A model generated the notes under the pieces. That model was not told the origin of the DNA, did not search any database, and saw only the letters and a program-made list of their open reading frames with translations. A DNA stretch of 64,000 bases, taken from NCBI GenBank assembly GCA_002943765.1, contig PQWQ01000022.1, positions 310,001-374,000 on the forward strand, in the 5' to 3' direction. Of the stretch, positions 62,389 to 64,000 are shown piece after piece. The DNA comes from Psoroptes ovis. Taxonomy: Eukaryota; Arthropoda; Arachnida; Sarcoptiformes; Psoroptidae. The translations under genes were made by a program, and so were the position numbers. Positions within the stretch are counted from its first letter, which is position 1. Each line of letters starts with the position of its first letter.

Positions 62389-64000
62389 ATGAAATTTTTC
62401 GCAAATTTTTCAACATCAATACAATTAGAACCATCCGCATCACCAACATCATTACCCCCCACATCATCAACATCGTTACTCCCCGCATCATTACCATCAA
62501 CATCATCAACATCGTTACTCCCCGCATCATTACCATCAACATCATCAACATCGTTACTCCCCGCATCATTACCATCAACATCATCAACATCGTTACTCCC
62601 CGCATCATTACCATCAACATCATCAACATCGTTACTCCCCGCATCATTACCATCAACATCATCAACATCGTTACTCCCCGCATCATTACCATCAACATCA
62701 TCAACATCGTTACTCCCCGCATCATTACCATCAACATCATCAACATCGTTACTCCCCGCATCATTACCATCATTTATCACCCATTCCGAATCTATGGAAC
62801 TTAACATCTCTGATGGCCAACCAATCATGGAGACCGACTCGGATGACAATGCAGATGATCTGCCATGCCGATTTTTACAAAATGTAAAAAGCGAATTAAC
62901 TAAAGAAGATTATGAGCGTTTCGAATACTATTCTGAGTTAGTTATATACAATCGTGCAATGAAGAACGCAACTTTATCATTAGGCGTGTCAATGACAATT
63001 CCATTTATTGAAAAAGAATATCCTCAACCTTTGAATAGGTATGCCATAAAAAAAATTTTATTTCGCATAAAAATTATTATATTGATTCATACGAATACGG
63101 ATTAAATTTAGTTTTGTTTATAAATTTTGTAAAAGAAAATTTTGATATCATTTTTTTTAATAATTTTTTATCGATCGCAGGTTTTTGATAGATTTGATAA
63201 AATCTGATCATTATCAATGGGAATACTCAAAGACAATGAAAGGATTCATTACCCCAAAAAAATATCTATTGGGCGAGACGGGATTGAATTATTATTATGT
63301 CCCAATCAAATCTATATTGGAAAAATATATATTGAATGACGACTTGGTGAAAATAATTTTCGAGGAAACATCAGATAAATTACCATCATATATAAATAAT
63401 AACAATCTGATGAATAAACTAAGAATTATGATTTATGGTGATGAATTCGGTGTGGGCAACCCTCTCAGGGAATATAATAAAAAGAATAAAACTTTCGCCC
63501 TTTACATGGACATCGACAATTACAAGATCCCAAAAACGAAACACCGAGACATCCATCTTGTAATGCTCTGGCGATCGAATGACAGGAAATCTGCCGAAAT
63601 CAGTCTCGAAGAACTGATGACGCCATTGAACAATGATTTGAAAAATCTAATTCACACCGGGATAAATTATAATAACACCCATATAAAAATTGGTTTATCT
63701 CACGTGTTGGGTATGTTTTTAATTTTATTTTGTAAGAATCGATTTATATGCAAATTTCATTTGAATATTCTCAATGGTCCAGGTGATAATTTGGCCATAG
63801 CCGAAATGTTGGGATTCAGTCAATCGTTTGGCCGTTCATTCACGTGCCGGTACTGCGGAAAAAATTATCAAAGTCTTAACGTGCCACAAGATCGGCCTCT
63901 AACAATTCATAAAAATCTAAATGAATATCATAATGAATTAGAATTGTTGGAGAATGACCGGACATTCCGCAGTTCGTATGGGATCAAGGCGAGATCACCC
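62389..64000 (+). CDS. 5' part of an unnamed, probably transposon-derived protein (runs off the window)
   Basis: Exons 62389-63038, 63181-63710 and 63783 to the window end join in one frame (introns 142 and 72 bp). The first exon starts with MKFFANFS, a Ser/Thr/Pro/Leu tandem repeat (8 units of LLPASLPSTSSTS, the last one partial) and an acidic stretch. Later exons carry IMIYGDEFGVGNPLREYNKK, FALYMDIDNYKIPKTKHRDI, LMTPLNNDLKNLIHTG, a GDNLAIAEMLGFSQSF segment and a zinc-like CRYCGKNY, then SYGIKARSP at the edge. From memory this order (D-E-F-x-x-x-NPL, K-rich, R-x-x-I-x-L, GDN/ADN, GF, CRxC) matches a widespread uncharacterised animal family with many copies per genome, probably encoded by a DNA transposon. 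I cannot name it. The intron placed between HVLG and DNLA is supported by that motif. The ATG is the first in frame but not otherwise confirmed, and the 3' end is missing. Confidence 0.6.
62446..62772 (+). repeat. 39-bp tandem repeat inside the 62-kb gene
   Basis: Eight near-identical units begin at 62475 and recur every 39 bases (62514, 62553, 62592, 62631, 62670, 62709, 62748), the last being partial; a degenerate half unit precedes them. Each unit encodes 13 residues (LLPASLPSTSSTS) on the plus strand. Because 39 is a multiple of three, other frames also stay open, including a long minus-strand frame of GNDAGSNDVDDVD units. Confidence 0.95.

Noticed and set aside
62364..62849. Minus-strand open frame of GNDAGSNDVDDVD repeats
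   Set aside because: It is an automatic by-product of a 39-bp repeat being a multiple of three. The plus strand continues into non-repeat coding sequence with introns.
1..64000. tRNA, rRNA and CRISPR features
   Set aside because: No tRNA B-box (GGTTCGAATCC-like) with a cloverleaf, no rRNA sequence and no regularly spaced direct repeats were seen by eye. A covariance-model scan would be decisive.

Overview
This is an AT-rich animal (arthropod) genomic window. Its intron-containing genes, mostly with 55-75 bp introns, an arachnid-type cuticle protein and divergent orthologues of conserved animal genes all point to an acariform mite, for example a Dermatophagoides-like astigmatid. The species call is inference; the arthropod call is well supported by the cuticle protein and the protein set. 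Layout, left to right: 1-11.2 kb shows no confident gene and consists of AT-rich DNA with repeats and a few possible small exons. At 11.2 kb lies a plausible first exon (+) that joins in frame, across an 11.9 kb gap, to a two-immunoglobulin-domain surface protein at 23.2-27.6 kb. A second Ig surface protein of the Beaten-path type lies at 33.7-36.6 kb (+). Convergent to it is a plexin-domain-containing/TEM7-like membrane protein (37.8-39.7 kb, -). Then come a septin (42.8-44.0 kb, -), divergent from eEF1-gamma (44.9-46.3 kb, +), and the large WDR26 orthologue (47.1-51.3 kb, -, start codon not found). 51.3-59.9 kb is gene-poor. A rigid cuticular protein sits at 60.0-60.9 kb (+). The right edge carries the 5' part of an unfamiliar, probably transposon-derived gene (62.4 kb to the window end) whose N-terminus contains a 39-bp tandem repeat. 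The most conspicuous non-genic structure is a family of about 80-bp palindromic mariner-type MITEs with TIR beginning TTAGGTTGTCC and TA target sites. I count 23 copies in at least three sequence subtypes, all in introns or intergenic DNA, ten of them within 12.3-22 kb. A second short palindromic family has GTAGTAGCAT ends. Several solitary long hairpins are also present. Functionally the genes are mixed: cell-surface recognition (two Ig proteins, PLXDC-like receptor), cytoskeleton (septin), translation (eEF1-gamma), ubiquitin ligase scaffold (WDR26) and exoskeleton (cuticle). There is no operon-like logic. Exon-intron structures were built by hand from reading-frame continuity and GT/AG sites; all complete models close without a frameshift.
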